Source: Tigriopus japonicus (lineage: Eukaryota > Arthropoda > Copepoda > Harpacticoida > Harpacticidae). From it: a DNA stretch of 64,000 bases. Positions 32,069 through 45,718 of this stretch are shown piece after piece (the first letter of the stretch is position 1; every line of letters begins with the position of its first letter). The notes under the pieces are model-generated. The model worked only from the letters and a program-made list of their open reading frames with translations, had not been told where the DNA came from and made no database searches. The stretch is taken from assembly GCA_010645155.1 (NCBI GenBank), contig CM021312.1, positions 10,886,190-10,950,189 on the forward strand, written 5' to 3'. The translations under genes and the position numbers were made by a program.

Positions 32069-34026
32069 ATGACCAAGTTCAGTCAACGACTCAAGACTTT
32101 AGAGGCCATTGGGCGGAGCTCTATTCATCAGAGTCTGGTCACGCCCGCCTCACACGTGGCCATGGCTCGAGCTCGAGCTTCGGCTTTGCAAGATCCACGT
32201 GAAGCAATGGATCTGGTGAGGACTTTGGTGCAAACCAATTTAACTCGGGAAATCAAGGCCGTGATGACCAAGTATTCGGAGGCCTTTTTCCGTCCTGCGT
32301 TTAAGAATGCCGTGGCCAATTTGGGCGAAGATCGCGTCCCGCCCAAATTGGTGGAAGAGGTGTGTGTTCAAGCATTGCGCTCGGCTACTGAGACGCTTTT
32401 TGCTTCGGCCGATGCCCGTGAAACTAATCAAAGTGTAGGTTTAAAAAGGTCAAGTGCGGAAGGTGCGGGTTCTCAGTCTTTAGGGACACCAGTTAAGAAA
32501 AAGAAGAAGAAAAATAAACGTCATGAGCATTTGCATGATCGAAATTCAAAACCAAATACGGATCTGATTCTGGTATCCAAGACGGGAAAACCCGTGAGAA
32601 GAGAAGGACCTAAATGGGACTCGCAAAGACTTTCGCCCGATTCTTTGTTCATTCTCGGTTCCAAGGCCAACAAGGCCTTAGGATTTGGACAAACCCGGGG
32701 ACGATTGTATATCAAGCATCCTGAGTATTTCAAGTGAGTCTTTTTTACCTTGATTGGTTATCCATAGGGATGGTTCGGCATCGGATCGGTTCTGACATCA
32801 CCTCGTCGCAAGTTGAATCCAGAAAATTTGTAACTGACCCGCCCAAGTTGTAACTAACTTTTTAGGAATCAATAACCGAAATGGTTCTGACTGATTGAGG
32901 GTTTTGTCTCGTTTTTATACCACTTATTTCCACTTTCTATTGCTATAGACACTTACTCGTTAAAAGTACATGCATTACCATTTTTGTAAATTATCGCAGA
33001 TAGTAAGGAAATTATTAAATGAGGTCCGTTCGGAACCGATTCGGAATCGGGAAAAAAACTTAGCCCTTTAAGTCTTAAACAATTGAAAGATAAAAAGAAA
33101 AAACAATTCCTTTTTGTAGGTATTCTGGCGATCAAGAGGACAAGGAATGGTTGGCCAAGAACCAGTTGATGACCACCACGGGTGGCAAAGCCTATCTAAT
33201 GGTTTTGGAGGACATATTAGAACTAGCCCAATCTCCCGATTATGCCTCCCATCCCCGTCAACAACCGAACGAACTCATCGGTTTCACGGTGCCCGAATTC
33301 ATGTTAGCCAAGATGAAATGCTTCATCGATCATTTGAAAACCGACCAAACCATTCCCGACGAATCCCTGCTCAAATACGCCGACCAACAATTCGCTCTTT
33401 GGGAAGAAGCTCGCAAGGGACTCACGGGACTGTCTTCCAACTCGTCCACAGCCGCTCTTGCCATCAAATTCGAACCAGAAGTCCCCAAAGTATCTAAATG
33501 CAACGGTATTCTACTTTCCAACCCTTCCAACACCCCCTCCGATAACAACAGTAACATCGAACTCGACACTGATGAGGAACAGAAGGTCAAAGTTCAAGAG
33601 ATTCTCAATGAGATCAAAAAAGAGGAAGCTGCCGTGGCCGCAGCATCATCGGTTAGTGATTCGGTAGCGACTTCATCGAGTTCAGGAGCTGAAGATGTCG
33701 ATCTTGGGTTTTTACACGGCATGAACCTGAACCATTTGGTCCGCGAATTGGAATTTGCTGCCTCTGGCAGTGCGGCAGAGCATTTATCTGGATTATTGTC
33801 TTTGGCAGCCGATGATGTGAGTGGTGAGGAGGTCTTCCCGGATTTGGCACACGAGTCAGACGATCTTGGCCAGACTTCGGATAAGGTCAAGTCCAATAGG
33901 GACAATGATGACTCACCCAAGTTTAGTAATAATCACCGAGAAATGACCTCGGACCATTCGGTAAATGACGGATCAGTTGGTTCAAATTCCACTCTTGAAG
34001 CGCTGGAAGGCCTCCAGTTTCCTTGA
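32069..34026 (+). CDS. DNTTIP1: DNTTIP1-like subunit of the mitotic deacetylase (MiDAC) complex
   Basis: Two exons, 32069-32733 and 33120-34026, joined in phase 2, give 523 aa. In vertebrates DNTTIP1 is a nuclear scaffold that dimerises and recruits HDAC1/2 with MIDEAS. The N-terminal dimerisation region (about 45-125) has AMDLVRTLVQTNLTREI. A Lys-rich nuclear signal VKKKKKKNKR follows near 141-150; the vertebrate AT-hook is not obvious. The most conserved SKI/SNO/DAC-like part is about 175-235: RREGPKWDSQRL, LGSKANKALGFGQTRGRLY and IKHPEYFKY, spanning the intron. It is 190 aa longer than human. The extra C terminus is acidic and Ser-rich (TSSSSGAEDVDLG), without a recognised domain. An AATAAA is at 34126-34131. 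Confidence 0.92.
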
Positions 34027-36084
34027 CCTAATTTGCTCTTTCAATTCTTGGTACATAGAGAAATAATTGACGATTTACGTGCTCTCTTTCTTGCTCCATT
34101 TCTACTTGTAGAGTTGCATCAGAAGAATAAAAAACATACGGCATTTGAAGAACGAGGACATTCGGGTTAGCATGAAAAAGAATGGTGCGAATTTCTGCGT
34201 ACTTGGTACATGTTCGTAATAATCAGGGCCCGGAAATAGTTGCAGTTTTGCTGTGGAGTAGAAATTCTAGAGGGTCCAAGGAGTATGGTCAACTAAAGAA
34301 TGTATGGTCAAAAAGCGATCACGCTCTTCCACATGACATTCAAACGTCTCACAATTTTCCACAAAAAAGGAAATTGTCACATAAGATTGACCTACTTCGA
34401 ATGAATGCTTCCTAGTGCTTTGGATTTTTTGTGTTTTGGGTCTTTTATTTAGTAGTGATGCGATCAAACAAAGAGTGTCAAACAGAGTTTGTGTCCCTAA
34501 GTTTTCTGGAAGTCAATCTGTATTAAACATGTTTGACCCAAAAACTTAAACAAGGGGCAGTATGGCAACACTTGGCCAAAAGAATGTTTGAAACGCATCA
34601 GTAATATTCAGGAAATAATCCTGACCATGGCTCTTTCATCGTGATAAAACTTGAGCGATATTCTTAAAATAGAGTACTTCTATTTACTGGAGCCAGAAAG
34701 AACCATGGTTTAAGTTTAAAGCCTCAAAGGGCCAGAACCTTTGGATAAACACCTAAGAGCCCATGCAGCCCTGTCATGTATATGTAATAAGTAGGGCTCG
34801 ATTGAAGTTTTTGTTATTTTTTCGTCTGAAGTTGCCTTTTTTTGCCCTACACCAGCAATATTTTTTGTCATGTGTGGCGTAGGAATGTCACTCTTTTAGA
34901 TAAAAATGTCAAATTTGGCCAAATTTTTGTCTAAATTTTGGCAAAAGTTTGTTGTCACCCTTTGTTGGCATCCTTAAGAACGCAGTCTTACTTGGCACAA
35001 ATTCTATATGAAGAAAAAATGTATTTTGGGAAGGACCTGAACGAGCACGTGTAAAATATATCTGTCTATTAACTTTATAGAGTCCGGAATAATCGTATAG
35101 ACCGGATAAGGGAATATGGATTTTAATTTCGGATAAATATGGATGAATGGAAGGAGGTCTTAATGGTATGAAGTGTAAGAAGAGAATGACGTGGAAGACA
35201 GAAGGAGAAAGGTTATAATCGGAAAGATTATTATGCCACAGGCACACAACCTATGTTTCACAATAACTCCAGAGTCCTTTAAGCGCAACCAGTGAAATAG
35301 AAAACACGTGCAACCTTTTAGCTTTAATACGCAAAATTTTTGTCCTTTCGTGTCCAATATACATTGAGAAGTTCGAAAATGTCAAACGTTTGTGTCAGGG
35401 TGCAATATTTGGAGCTGTATTACTAAGGTGACCTCCCAGTCAACTGCTCGTTAAAGGACCCAATGACATATTGAAAGTTTTAGGGTAAACCTCGTATGTC
35501 AGCGTCTTGAGGTATAATTAAACTCCCTCTTTCCCACACATGCTTGACAAGCCTACCTTTTTGCCTATCATTGAATTCCTATGAGCTATTATGCAGAATA
35601 TCAAATGAGCGAGACAATCATGAACTTAAAAGATGACTAAGTATCGCCGAGAACAAATCAAAACTCAATTGTACGGTTTTACTGTTATTGGTTGTATTAA
35701 GTCTTGGGCAGTCTAGAGAGCATAAATCAATTCACGTTTTCAATGAGAGTTCAGTCAACACTTTGGAGAATGCTTTCAGTTGCACTCGCTCCAAAGCCAT
35801 TGCCGGCATCTACATCAGATTTTCAAAGAAATAGTTGTTACTCATATGAACTGAAGAATTACACTCTAGATTTCCGCAACTTTCAATCCCTTCAATCTGT
35901 ACGTGTGTAAGATACTAAGTGATTCCGCGCTGTGTCTTGGCTGGTATTCTGACACAAGGAGGCAATCAATCCAGAGGGGACCTTAGCAAGACGAGCATTT
36001 TTCCGAACATGAAAAGTGTCTCCACTAATTGATGGCAACATCCTTCTAGCTAATCTTCTTATACCAAACCACGTAAGGACTTGA
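34027..36084. other. intergenic, nothing recognised
   Basis: DNTTIP1 3' UTR, then AT-rich sequence without gene or clear repeat structure. Confidence 0.4.
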
Positions 36085-36905
36085 CGGCATTCTGTTGGCA
36101 TCCTTTCCCCAGCGAACTGGGACAAAGCGATTCCGTTGCGCGGCCGGTGAGGGCGCTCTTCCTTGATGGCAATCCCAGCATGAGACTGGCGATTCCATTT
36201 TGTAGCCGGCGAGGGCGTTCTTCGGTTGGTTCAAATTCCAGCATTCCGAGCGGGTCAATTCCATAGCGTTGTCCAAGGTGGATAATTCCGTTATTCTTTC
36301 AGTGGCCTGTGAAGGCATTCTTTTGGCAATCCCAGCGTAACAAGCATGGCGATTCCTTTTTCTGAACTCAAAGATCCGGCATTATGAGCGCGGCAAATTC
36401 AATGCATGCATGGCCTGTGAAGGCATTTCGTGTTGGCAATCCCGGCGTGACGAGCGCGACGATTCCAATTTACGGCCTGTGGAGGCGTTCCTGGATGGCA
36501 ATCCCAACATTTCAAGCCTGGCGATTCCAATGCTTGACCTGTGGAGGCATTCCGTGGTGACAATCCCGGCGTAACGAGCGCGGCGATTCCGATTCTTGGC
36601 CTATGAAGGCGTTCCTGATTGGCAATCCCAGCATAAACGAGCGTGGCGATTCCAATTCGTGGCCTATGAAGGCGTTCCTGATTGGCAATCCCAGCATTAA
36701 CGAGCGTGGCGATTCCGATTCGTGGCCTATGAAGGCGTACCTGGTTGGCAATTCCAGCTTTACGAGCCTGGCAATTCCAATACATGACTTGCGAAGTCGT
36801 TCTTCGAGGCAATCTCAGCATTACGAGCATGAAGATCCCATTTCGTAGCCTGTGAAGGCGTTCCTTGGCGACAATCCCAGCGTGACGAGCATGGCCATTG
36901 TACAC
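36085..36905. repeat. 63-bp minisatellite, about 13 units
   Basis: Degenerate head-to-tail units of about 63 bp. Each contains GGCCTGTGAAGGCGTTCCT, GGCAATCCCAGC and GAGCGTGGCGATTCC. The three units between about 36595 and 36785 are most alike. As 63 is a multiple of three, both strands stay open and predict 21-residue repeats (minus strand: GIANQERLHRPRIGIATLV). The openness is explained by unit length, so I do not call a gene. Related GGCAATCC/GGCGATTCC words continue at 37140-37255. Confidence 0.9.
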
Positions 36906-38523
36906 CGTGTATCTACTGATCAAATTGATGTTTCTTGATTATATCTTGATGTAGAGGCGATATTTGAAAGGTCAGGCGATCAGTCATAGCCTTAAACCAT
37001 TTCCAAGCCGGTTTTCTTTGCCTGTCATGACAAAGCTGTCGAAATTGAGGTTAAATGTTGGATCAACACTTGGAAGGTTCAATCTTCAGTCTTCTGCACC
37101 CCATGGCCAATCTTCTTCCGATTCCTCATGGTCCTTGATCCTTGGCAATCCTCTAGACCCCTTGGCGATTCCTTCTTGATCCCTCGGCGGTTCCTCGATT
37201 CCATCCTGATCGTCTCGACCTATCTTGGCAATCCTGTTGATCCCACGGCATCTGCAGATTCCCTCAGATTGTGTTCCTCCAGTCGTTGAACAGATGTTTA
37301 GACAAGAATACCCAAATCTTCAGTGATAACCGATCTTGTTGGCAAAGAGAGATTCCCAACGTGGCCGATGTTCAAGGGCCCAAAGGTCATCTCGAAAACA
37401 CTCTTGCGAGGCTTCCAAAATGAACCTTTCGTTGGACTGAGCAGAAATGGCCGCAAACCCCCGTGGGTTGCACCTTCCTTACTCAGTTCCCCTCTTGACG
37501 ACAGACAAAGAGCAACTGCGTTTGGGAGGGAAAGAATTTCAGAAGGAAACGTAGAGTTCAACTGCTCATTTGATTTTAAGCCAAACACAAGAATTGGAGC
37601 AAAACACAGGTGTAAAGTAAATAATTTCCATTATTTAAAGGAATTGCAATTTTAATCATACTTTTGGAGGGTTTAATCTTACACTTTTTATGTTGCAATT
37701 TTTTTATTTGGTAAAATTAGTAAGAACTTTATTTCAGTTTGGCATGGTGGGGTATTTTATAGCCTAACTGAAATAACAGAAAGGAAAAATGCCACGTTGA
37801 AAAGCTTGGAAACAAGAAACACAGTATATAGAAGTGGTGAATAAATGTTTGTATTTCAGTTTTAGTCAACTCAACAAAAGCCAGAATTGTTTGCAAACTA
37901 TTTGAATAGGGTTTGAGTTAGGTGCCTTTGTATAATGGAAAGACATATGAGTTAATGAGATCAAAAGGTACACAAATATCCAACTGTGGTATATTGGGTT
38001 CGTCTTCAACTTTGGTTAGCAACATCTGCTAAATCTAGAGATAATGCATTTTACTTGGACAAATGCAAACAATAAGTCTTACAAGATATGGATTTTGAGA
38101 GTTGATGTTCTGATGTTGAGTTGGGGTTTTCAAAATTCAGACTGAATTATTATCATGAACAGTTGAACCGTTGTTTATTTCAAGCAACCACCACTAATTG
38201 AATTAAGCTTTGATAACTTAAATGAAAGTACTAGGACTACATCCAAGCAATCCTTTAATGGAAGGGCTTGACTCTAAGACAGCTAACTAACCTTGGCCAA
38301 AGACGTCTCTAGGTGCACTTCCAAGATCCTTGCTTTGGCTCATGTTCAAAGTGTCAAAGAGCCTAGAATATATTTTCGTCAGCTTTTGAAACATTGGTCA
38401 TTTTGTTACGGTAGGGCTGAAGAAACTAGGCTGATTTGGAGTCTGGCACAATTTCCAGACGTTTCAAGGTGTTTTGTTAAGTTAATCGCAAAGCCACAGA
38501 AAATGCGTTGTTGTCTAACGTCT
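36906..38523. other. intergenic, nothing firm
   Basis: Minisatellite-like words fade out by 37260. Opposed open frames at 37298-37655 have no recognised domain. Confidence 0.4.
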
Positions 38524-38660
38524 AGGCCTGGGGTAGGCTAAAGGCTTTAGGGTAGGCCACCGATGGGCTGCGGCCCACATTTGGGCCCTAGGGTGGTCTT
38601 TGGTGGGCCCAGGAGCTCTGGGGAAAGTCCAAAATAGTGGGCCCGCGAGACATCCATAAA
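38524..38660 (+). repeat. G/C-rich transposon-end-like repeat, copy 2
   Basis: Begins near GGCCTGGGGTAGGCT and ends near 'gaaagtccaaaatagtgggcc'. It is inverted relative to 4498-4623. The same family occurs twice in the window, both as single ends. Confidence 0.5.
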
Positions 38661-38835
38661 ACTACAATCGCACCCAAAAATCTTTAAATCGTTAAATTGT
38701 TGGCCCCTGATGATTTACCAATAATTTTTGGGATTACCGACTTTGTACGAATCTCACGACAGCGACTCGATTTAACGATATATTTTGGGGTGACGGACAA
38801 TATCATTAAATCGAGATTTCACTCTAAACTAAAGT
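38661..38835. repeat. possible pogo/Tigger-type terminal sequence
   Basis: Contains TCGATTTAACGATATATTTT, then GGGGTGACGGACAATATC and ATTAAATCGAGATTT. The paired 'atttaacgat' and 'taaatcgagattt' motifs recall pogo-type termini. No target duplication or second end was found. Confidence 0.3.
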
Positions 38836-40323
38836 TTTATTCTAATGCCATTACAGTTTAAGAAATTCGACTCAAGTCCCTCTTGCTCAATTTGAAATTT
38901 TATTGCCCTCGTGGTAGTCCATGGATTGGGGAGACCCATTTCTTCTTGGGTAGGTTGTAAACAGGACAGCACGCTGGGGTGCGTGTTTACTTTAAGTCGG
39001 TGTTCTTAAATGTTTCCCCTTGGCAACATTCTACAGGGTCGGAGGCCCAAGTGTAAACCCCATAGGACCATCATAAGTTTGGCAGTTTTTGATAGATTTT
39101 TTTTCAATTTTTCGATAAACTTTTTGTATTGTGGAATAGAAGTTGTGTTATACATATTCCTATTGAAGCCCTTAGGCATGGATGAGATCATGACATCGAT
39201 GAAGTAATTGGGACAGTTGGCACAGTGCCTTGCATTTGTCCCTCAAGGAGAGAAAGGCAGAATTTTGGGCCGGAATGGACTCTTTGTTACCCCAGCATGT
39301 CTAAATTTTAAGGATGGACAAAGCAAATAAGTACATGAGCCTCAAATAGATCTGAAACAGACGTTGGTTATGTACTAAAAATACCAAAATCTACACTTGG
39401 ACCGCCGACCCTGTGAAGCCTTCACTAACATCTACTTCATTTCATCCCGTGTGGCCCTTTTTCAAAACTTTCAACAGTCCTCGAATCTTCACTCTTTCTC
39501 TTCAAAATGATAACTTATTTTCACCTTGTTTGGAAACTTTTACGCCTACATTTTGCTATTTTTCTCATTTTTCAACTTGTTCACACGCAGTTTTTTCGCT
39601 GCATTGCCGAACAGCGGAATCATTACAGATGGGCTTGCAAACATGCTTTGCGTTTTTTTCAAAAAGCACGCTTTGGTTTGAAAGCATGATCTACGCATAT
39701 TTTCAGCTTGTGGAGTTTGACATTGTCTTAGATTTCAATTTCTAAAATTTCTTGGAAATGCGAAGAAGTAGATTTTGAATAAAATCATACAAAGCAACAA
39801 TTGAGAGACTTGAGTGTAAAAGATCTTCTTTAACGCCAAATTGTCAGTTCTCTCAATACCCAACATCCAAAAGATGTAACAATTCAAAATTATTAGTAAC
39901 TAAAAAAGGAATAATTTAAAAAATAACAATCTAGTATAAATTGATGCCCACATCCGAATACTGGTGGAACTCGGGGTTGCGACAGCTGACTCTCAGCCAA
40001 GCTAGACTGAGCTTCATGAACCCTTGGAAACGGAGATGCCGCCATCTTTAAGGGTCCCCTAAGTTTACGTTTCCCTGAAAACGAGAAATCCTTGTCGGAA
40101 ATTTTAATTATGTAGTTATTTACGCCAATTTCAGTTTTTTTACCATTTCCATTAACCCTTCAAAGCTTGATTGAAACTTGATAGTAATTCTTATTAAATA
40201 AACATTGCTTAAGCATCAAGATGATTTTCCTAACAGAGACAAGTTCTCAATTTTAATTCAAGCAATTATGTTATCGACTTATCAGATTCAACAATAGAAA
40301 CATCATGACATTATAATCACTCC
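38836..40323. other. intergenic, nothing firm
   Basis: AT-rich. One 60-codon frame (39507-39689) predicts a hydrophobic start followed by a cationic tail. It has no other support. Confidence 0.35.
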
Positions 40324-43300
40324 CTATTTAGGACCGTCCAAAGCGGTAAAGATCACATCCAACGGAATTAATCTATCTGACGAGTTGTTGACCTTTCCTC
40401 GATCGCCAACTTGACTTGCTTGAGTGAATTGAAACTGAAGTCCCACACACTGATACAATCCTGGAGATGACACGGCAATCTTGAATGGAATTACTTTGCT
40501 CTCATTGGCCTCGACTCTTATTGAACTATTCAGACAGCCGACAAAACTGTAAGGCAATCGCGTGTCACTTGTCACTTCATTCACTTGGGACAACTGAAGC
40601 TGGAGATCTCCAGGATGAGGGTTGGGATTGCGAATCCGAATCCGACAAGGCATCATGGCGAGCGGAGATTTCTGGAATGAATGCGTTATCCGAGGTTCCA
40701 ATTCCACTTTTAACTCACAGGGGTAATGAGAACACACTGGTTGAGGATTAGCTACGGATTGAGGAAAGTCCACATGGTCCTCCAGAGTGGATTCAACCAC
40801 TTTCATAGGTTTAATAGGAGCCATGGTTTGGCCTTGAATCTGGCCATTGCCCTCCCAAAATATCACAAGTTGATCTTGGTCCAATCTCGGTGCTTGAACG
40901 GTGGGACCGAATTGAAATGCCGGTTTGAGAAAGTCCAGATATGGAGCGTGTCGCAATTTTCCCGCCTCTTTTTCGCCCATAGACGAGAACAAAAGGTCTT
41001 TCGAGCATTCTGATCGGAATTTGATGGCAGTTTTTAATCCAATTGAAGTGGAATCTCCCCGTTTCACAAAGCGATCCTCGCTCAGAGATTGGAATTCCAA
41101 AAGCTGATACTCGTGACTCACAACAGAGATGTGATGAATTTGAATCTGGTCCAGATTTCGGGATAAATCTTTGCTGATATTGCTCACATGGAGTAAAATG
41201 GAATCCGAGGTCTGACTTTCAAAAATGCAAACCGGACTTTTTTCCGCTGAAACAGCGATGGCTGGAAGGATTTTAATGTCAGCTTCTCGCCTTAAAATCC
41301 GATAAACCGGTTTGGCCTTGGTTTTCGCATTCGGCGATGGGATTTGTGTCGGATTTTCGTAGTAAACAAATAGCCTAATGTTATTCAAAGCCAAATTATC
41401 CGGACCTCTCATCCACAACTCCAATGTTTCAACTTGACCAGGTTCAACCCTGGATTTTTTCACAGGAATGGGAAGAAAATCCAAAGGCTGTTCCACAGAT
41501 TGGCCATTATCATTCAGCACTTTCAAGGCCGAATCTTGAATGACAGGACACTCGAATAGCGACGAAGTTTGGCCTTTGCCAACTTTGCCGAACGAAAACA
41601 TGCCCGGATTTTGACTCACTAGATACAAATTCGCCATTGGCTCCAAACCACTGTTTTTTAAGGAGAGCTTCAAGGTTCGAATTTCGCCCTGATGAATGCT
41701 TTTGGGCAGGTCCAAACTCATTTCTAATCTCGGTTGACCCGGTCTTATGGTCACTTGAAGCCGATGATCTGGGCCATAAATCACTTTGGTCTTATGCTCC
41801 TTGGTCGAAGATAACCTTGGACCTTTGAGAGTGAAATACTGCCGACCTCGAATGATATAATCCGTCGCTTCCGATTGAGGAAACTGAGCTTTTAAACCAT
41901 ACTCCAAACCGGTTATACAAAGAACCCCTGGTTTGAGGACGGTCAACTTCAAATCCACAATGCAAACTTTTCCTTTTTCCAATGTCATGGAATCCAAGAC
42001 TTCCGTTTTGACCACAGCATCCGAATTTGGATCCACTTTGTCGTTGCTGACCGACTCACTTTGATCTTCGGGAGAAAATCGCCACAATAAATGGATCTTT
42101 TTCAATAACAACGTGGTCAGGAATGGATTAGAAACCGGTACCATCAAACGAATGGGTTCCCCAACAACACTCTGTGGCACAATATTCACATAGGATAATG
42201 GTGAAAACACGGATTGGCACGTGTGAGACAAGAACATGACCTCATGACCTGAAATGCGTTCCAGAAACACGCGTTCCAATCTCTGGAATGAATCTTTAGG
42301 ATTGGCTTCAAACAACCGATCGTAAGATTCGCCAACCTGACTCAAATCCAGGACACAATCCTGGACCTGAAATTTGGGTATGGTGATCTCAGCACTTTGT
42401 CGTTTGCTCTCTTTCTCCTTCATGTGATGAACGATGAAGAATTCTCTGAGATGACACATTTGCTGGAGAGATGGGAGGTAATCTTGGGGCATGAGAAGCA
42501 ATTGGTTGAACAATTGCGAGGCAGTCACGTAATCCTTGAGCAAGAGCGATTGGTGACCCAATGTGTACAAGATGTGGTCTTCGGAAAGACCCCAACCTTG
42601 GCCTTGATAGATCTGGAAGCCTTGTCGATAAGCACGGGAGGAATGTCGCTTCTGTCCGCTTTTGGAGAAACGATATCCGGAGAGGATGATGTGGAAGGCG
42701 TACTTGCGAATGGAAGGCGGAGAGGCTAGGAGATAGCAATAAGCGGCTTGTTCCAAAAGGAGACTACTTCGGAGATCTTTGGTCTCGTTGGTGAGGCGAA
42801 TATACGACCCGGCAGCCTCCAAAAATCTGCAAGTAAAGAATGGGTGATTGAGGTTTACTAACAGATTTCCGTCATCAATTGGACTTTCTTAGAGGTCGTT
42901 TTGGCGATTATATTGAAAGTTAGTCAATTGATTTTCCAAGGCATTTTTTTGATCAACGTTTCCAAAGCACAGCAGGATTTTTGTTGCTTAGAAGACAAGT
43001 CCATAAGGGCTAAGGCTAAGAAAAATTTGAAAGAGTTCAAAATAAATCTTAACGGTTCGTGAACTAACGAAGTGCAAATAAACACGCGGCATTATTTTTC
43101 CATTTCGATTACGGCAAGGACTCATTAAGGTCAAAAAATGTGTGATAAAAATAGTTTTAATGAAAAAAATAGTTTCTAATATGATTTCATTGAAATGCAA
43201 TCAATATGAACGAAAAACATGATATAAGGCTTCTCAATTCAACAAAAGGAGCCGAAATAGTCTTTAGTGTTACTTACAATCCTTGGAATTTCAGGCATAG

Positions 43301-45718
43301 AGCGTCGAATAACGTGGCTCGAACGGCAAATTCCGGCATCTGACACACTTGCAGATACTTGTTGATGCTGTCCTCCATGTAGTGTGAAGGGTACTTCTTC
43401 GTGCTATCATTCTGCATGAATTGTGACAAGGCACACATCTCGGCCACACCCGCGTAATAATTCCAGGCCTCATCGCTCTAAAACAAGACAAAATTTCATT
43501 CATGGTCAAGGACAAAAACGGGCTACAAAACGACGGGATCTACCTGAAAGTCTCTCTTGACGGAATGAAAGCAGTTGTAGGCTGGTTTGTACAACTTGAA
43601 CATAAAGTAGAAGTCGCCCAACTTGCGCATCTGTAACTCGGGAGCCTCTTTACTGTAGACCACGCTCGTTCCCGCAGTTGTTCCGGGTTTATTCTGACCA
43701 AACCATCGTTTGGCTCCACTAAACAAAGAGCGACTTTTGCGATTCGTCACGATTTCGCTCAACTGACGCATTTGACGTTCTGCGTACGGAATCAGCCCTT
43801 TGATGCAAAACCTACAATGGGTGCATATCAAAAACATGTTTTTAAAGGTCGGATATGGCGTGGCGATTTTATGAATAAAAGACCCGAGTGTCGAATTCTT
43901 GCATCAAATTCGATATGAGCGTCAATTAACTACAGTTCTTTTTTCCAAGACAAGGGTTGTTTCATTTTCATTACATTATGTTCGAATGAGAAATAATTTT
44001 CATTGAAGTGGGCATAAAAAATAATCATTTTAGCAGAGCTCGTTAAAAACGTATATCCTTGTTAAACTCTGTAAACAAAATTGATTTATCTGAAAGCTTC
44101 GAACGTGAGTCAAATTTTACAACCTTTTCGATAGGATACTTTTCTCAAAACTAAAAGTGTAAAATTTGTTTTCATAAAGCTTGATAAGAGTAACGACTTT
44201 TTGCATTACATTCACAAAGAAAGTTGTATTATGCTTAAGAAACTAAAAAGCCAATTATTTTCATGAAAAAATATGTTAACAAGTCGAATAGTTTCATGAG
44301 ATTATGTTGGAATATCGCAAATTATTAAGGTATGCTGATTATCTTCATGAATTTTAGAAAGAATGTCAAATTAGCGCAACGGATATAGATAAAGCCCATT
44401 TTTGCATGAAATTTGAAGTAAACTTTCTATAGATTATTTTCACACATGTCAGCAATAGAAACAATTATTTTAATGAAAGTCAATTAATAATTTCACAAAC
44501 TTTCAAATACTAACTTTCAAATCCTATTTTTATAGTACATATCCCAAAATTACTGTTTTGCTTTGTCAGATGTTCGACTTACTCTCTGACTAGAATCCGG
44601 ATCCGGTCGATATCATTACTCGTCAAGAATAGGGCAATATTCTCCGTAGTGACTGGCTTCAATTGATTCGCGGACATCGCGGTCACCGGCGGAATTGGCG
44701 ACTCGGATTTCTCCGTTTGCGCCAAAGGATGCGCCATCGTCGGTTCCACTTTCTCACTATCCCCTTGACCCTCTTTCTCCTCTTTTGAATCAATGGTGGG
44801 GACCGTGACCCCCGTGGTTATAATCGTGGGTCCCACACCTTCTCTTCGAGCATCGATATTACAAAACCGATGGCCTAAACCCAGCCAATAATCCACTAAA
44901 GCCGGATTGGCCACCTCACTCTGGCTTTTCCGCGAATTAATCTGCAACATATGGCAATTGGCACTGCCAAAAGCATCCTGCATCTGTACCAAAACCCCTT
45001 GAGCTTGGGCTTCAGTCGCTTCGTAGACATCGTGAACCAGCAAATAGTACTTCAGAATGTTCGGACTTGCGAATTGCGGATAAGCATTGGGTTTATCCGT
45101 CTGATGCTTGGATTGCTGCTCGACCAAGGATTGAATTTGGGCCAAAGGCGATTCGCACGTGGAAGAAATGGCGAAAACACAGCCTAAATGGTGTCTCAGA
45201 TACTCATGTTCCACGGCAGGAATGGAATGAACAAATAACTTGGTCCAAATATCGAACCACGGCGTGAATCCCGGAGCTTCTAAAGTTTGTCCATTGGGAA
45301 AAGTTCGACTCACTAAAGGCTCCTCCGTGCATCCATCGACTAAATCTAGCATCAATTTCTGATTGATCAGTCGTGTGGGGTCCTTTTTAAAGTCCTGGAA
45401 GGCCACGCAAAAGGCTTGAAGGCCGTGATTGTGGCCTTCCGGGTCTTTGAGCGTGACATCCGTGAGAAGCTTCGTGAATGGCTGAAGCAGTTCGGTGAGC
45501 GTTAAGTTGTTTTTACCCACGATTCGATCGCAATCAGGCGAGCTTAGGACGGAAATCACGGGCGAGAAATAGTCGGGGATCCATTCGTGAGGCGAGATTG
45601 TGCGGGATTTGGTCATGGTAGCGTTGGCGGCGGCTCGGAGTTGCATGTAGTTGGTGATGATCACGGGAGGCACCCCATGGGATTGATGATTGGAGGCGAG
45701 AGCTCGACGACGAGTCAT
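40324..45718 (-). CDS. TRAPPC8: TRAPPC8 (Trs85), trafficking protein particle complex subunit 8
   Basis: Four minus-strand exons: 44583-45718, 43544-43811, 43278-43477 and 40324-42826. All are GT-AG with matching phases (2, 0, 2) and give up to 1368 aa (human 1435). TRAPPC8 is a subunit of the metazoan TRAPPIII complex, which activates Rab1 in ER-Golgi transport and autophagy. Conserved blocks are DRIVGKNNLTLTELLQPF, TPWFDIWTKLFVHSIPAVEH, NILKYYLLVHD, CHMLQINSR, SLFSGAKRWFGQ, KEAPELQMRKLGD, LRSSLLLEQAAYCYL, KYAFHIILSGYRFSKSGQKR and WGLSEDHILYTLG; the C-terminal half has the beta-rich segments of the family. The start is uncertain: the frame opens at 45718, but Met at 45616 (MTKSRTISPHEWIPDYF) aligns best with the usual N terminus, which would shorten the protein by 34 residues. 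Confidence 0.95.

Noticed and set aside
36399..36923. 174-residue minus-strand frame with 21-residue repeats
   Set aside because: It is produced by the 63-bp minisatellite, the opposite strand is equally open, and there is no splice, start or domain support.
37298..37655. Opposed frames of 96 and 110 residues
   Set aside because: Open on both strands next to minisatellite-like sequence, with no domain. Probably repeat-derived.
39507..39689. 60-residue frame with signal-like start and cationic two-Cys tail
   Set aside because: A hydrophobic start is common by chance in AT-rich DNA. No homology, promoter or splice evidence.
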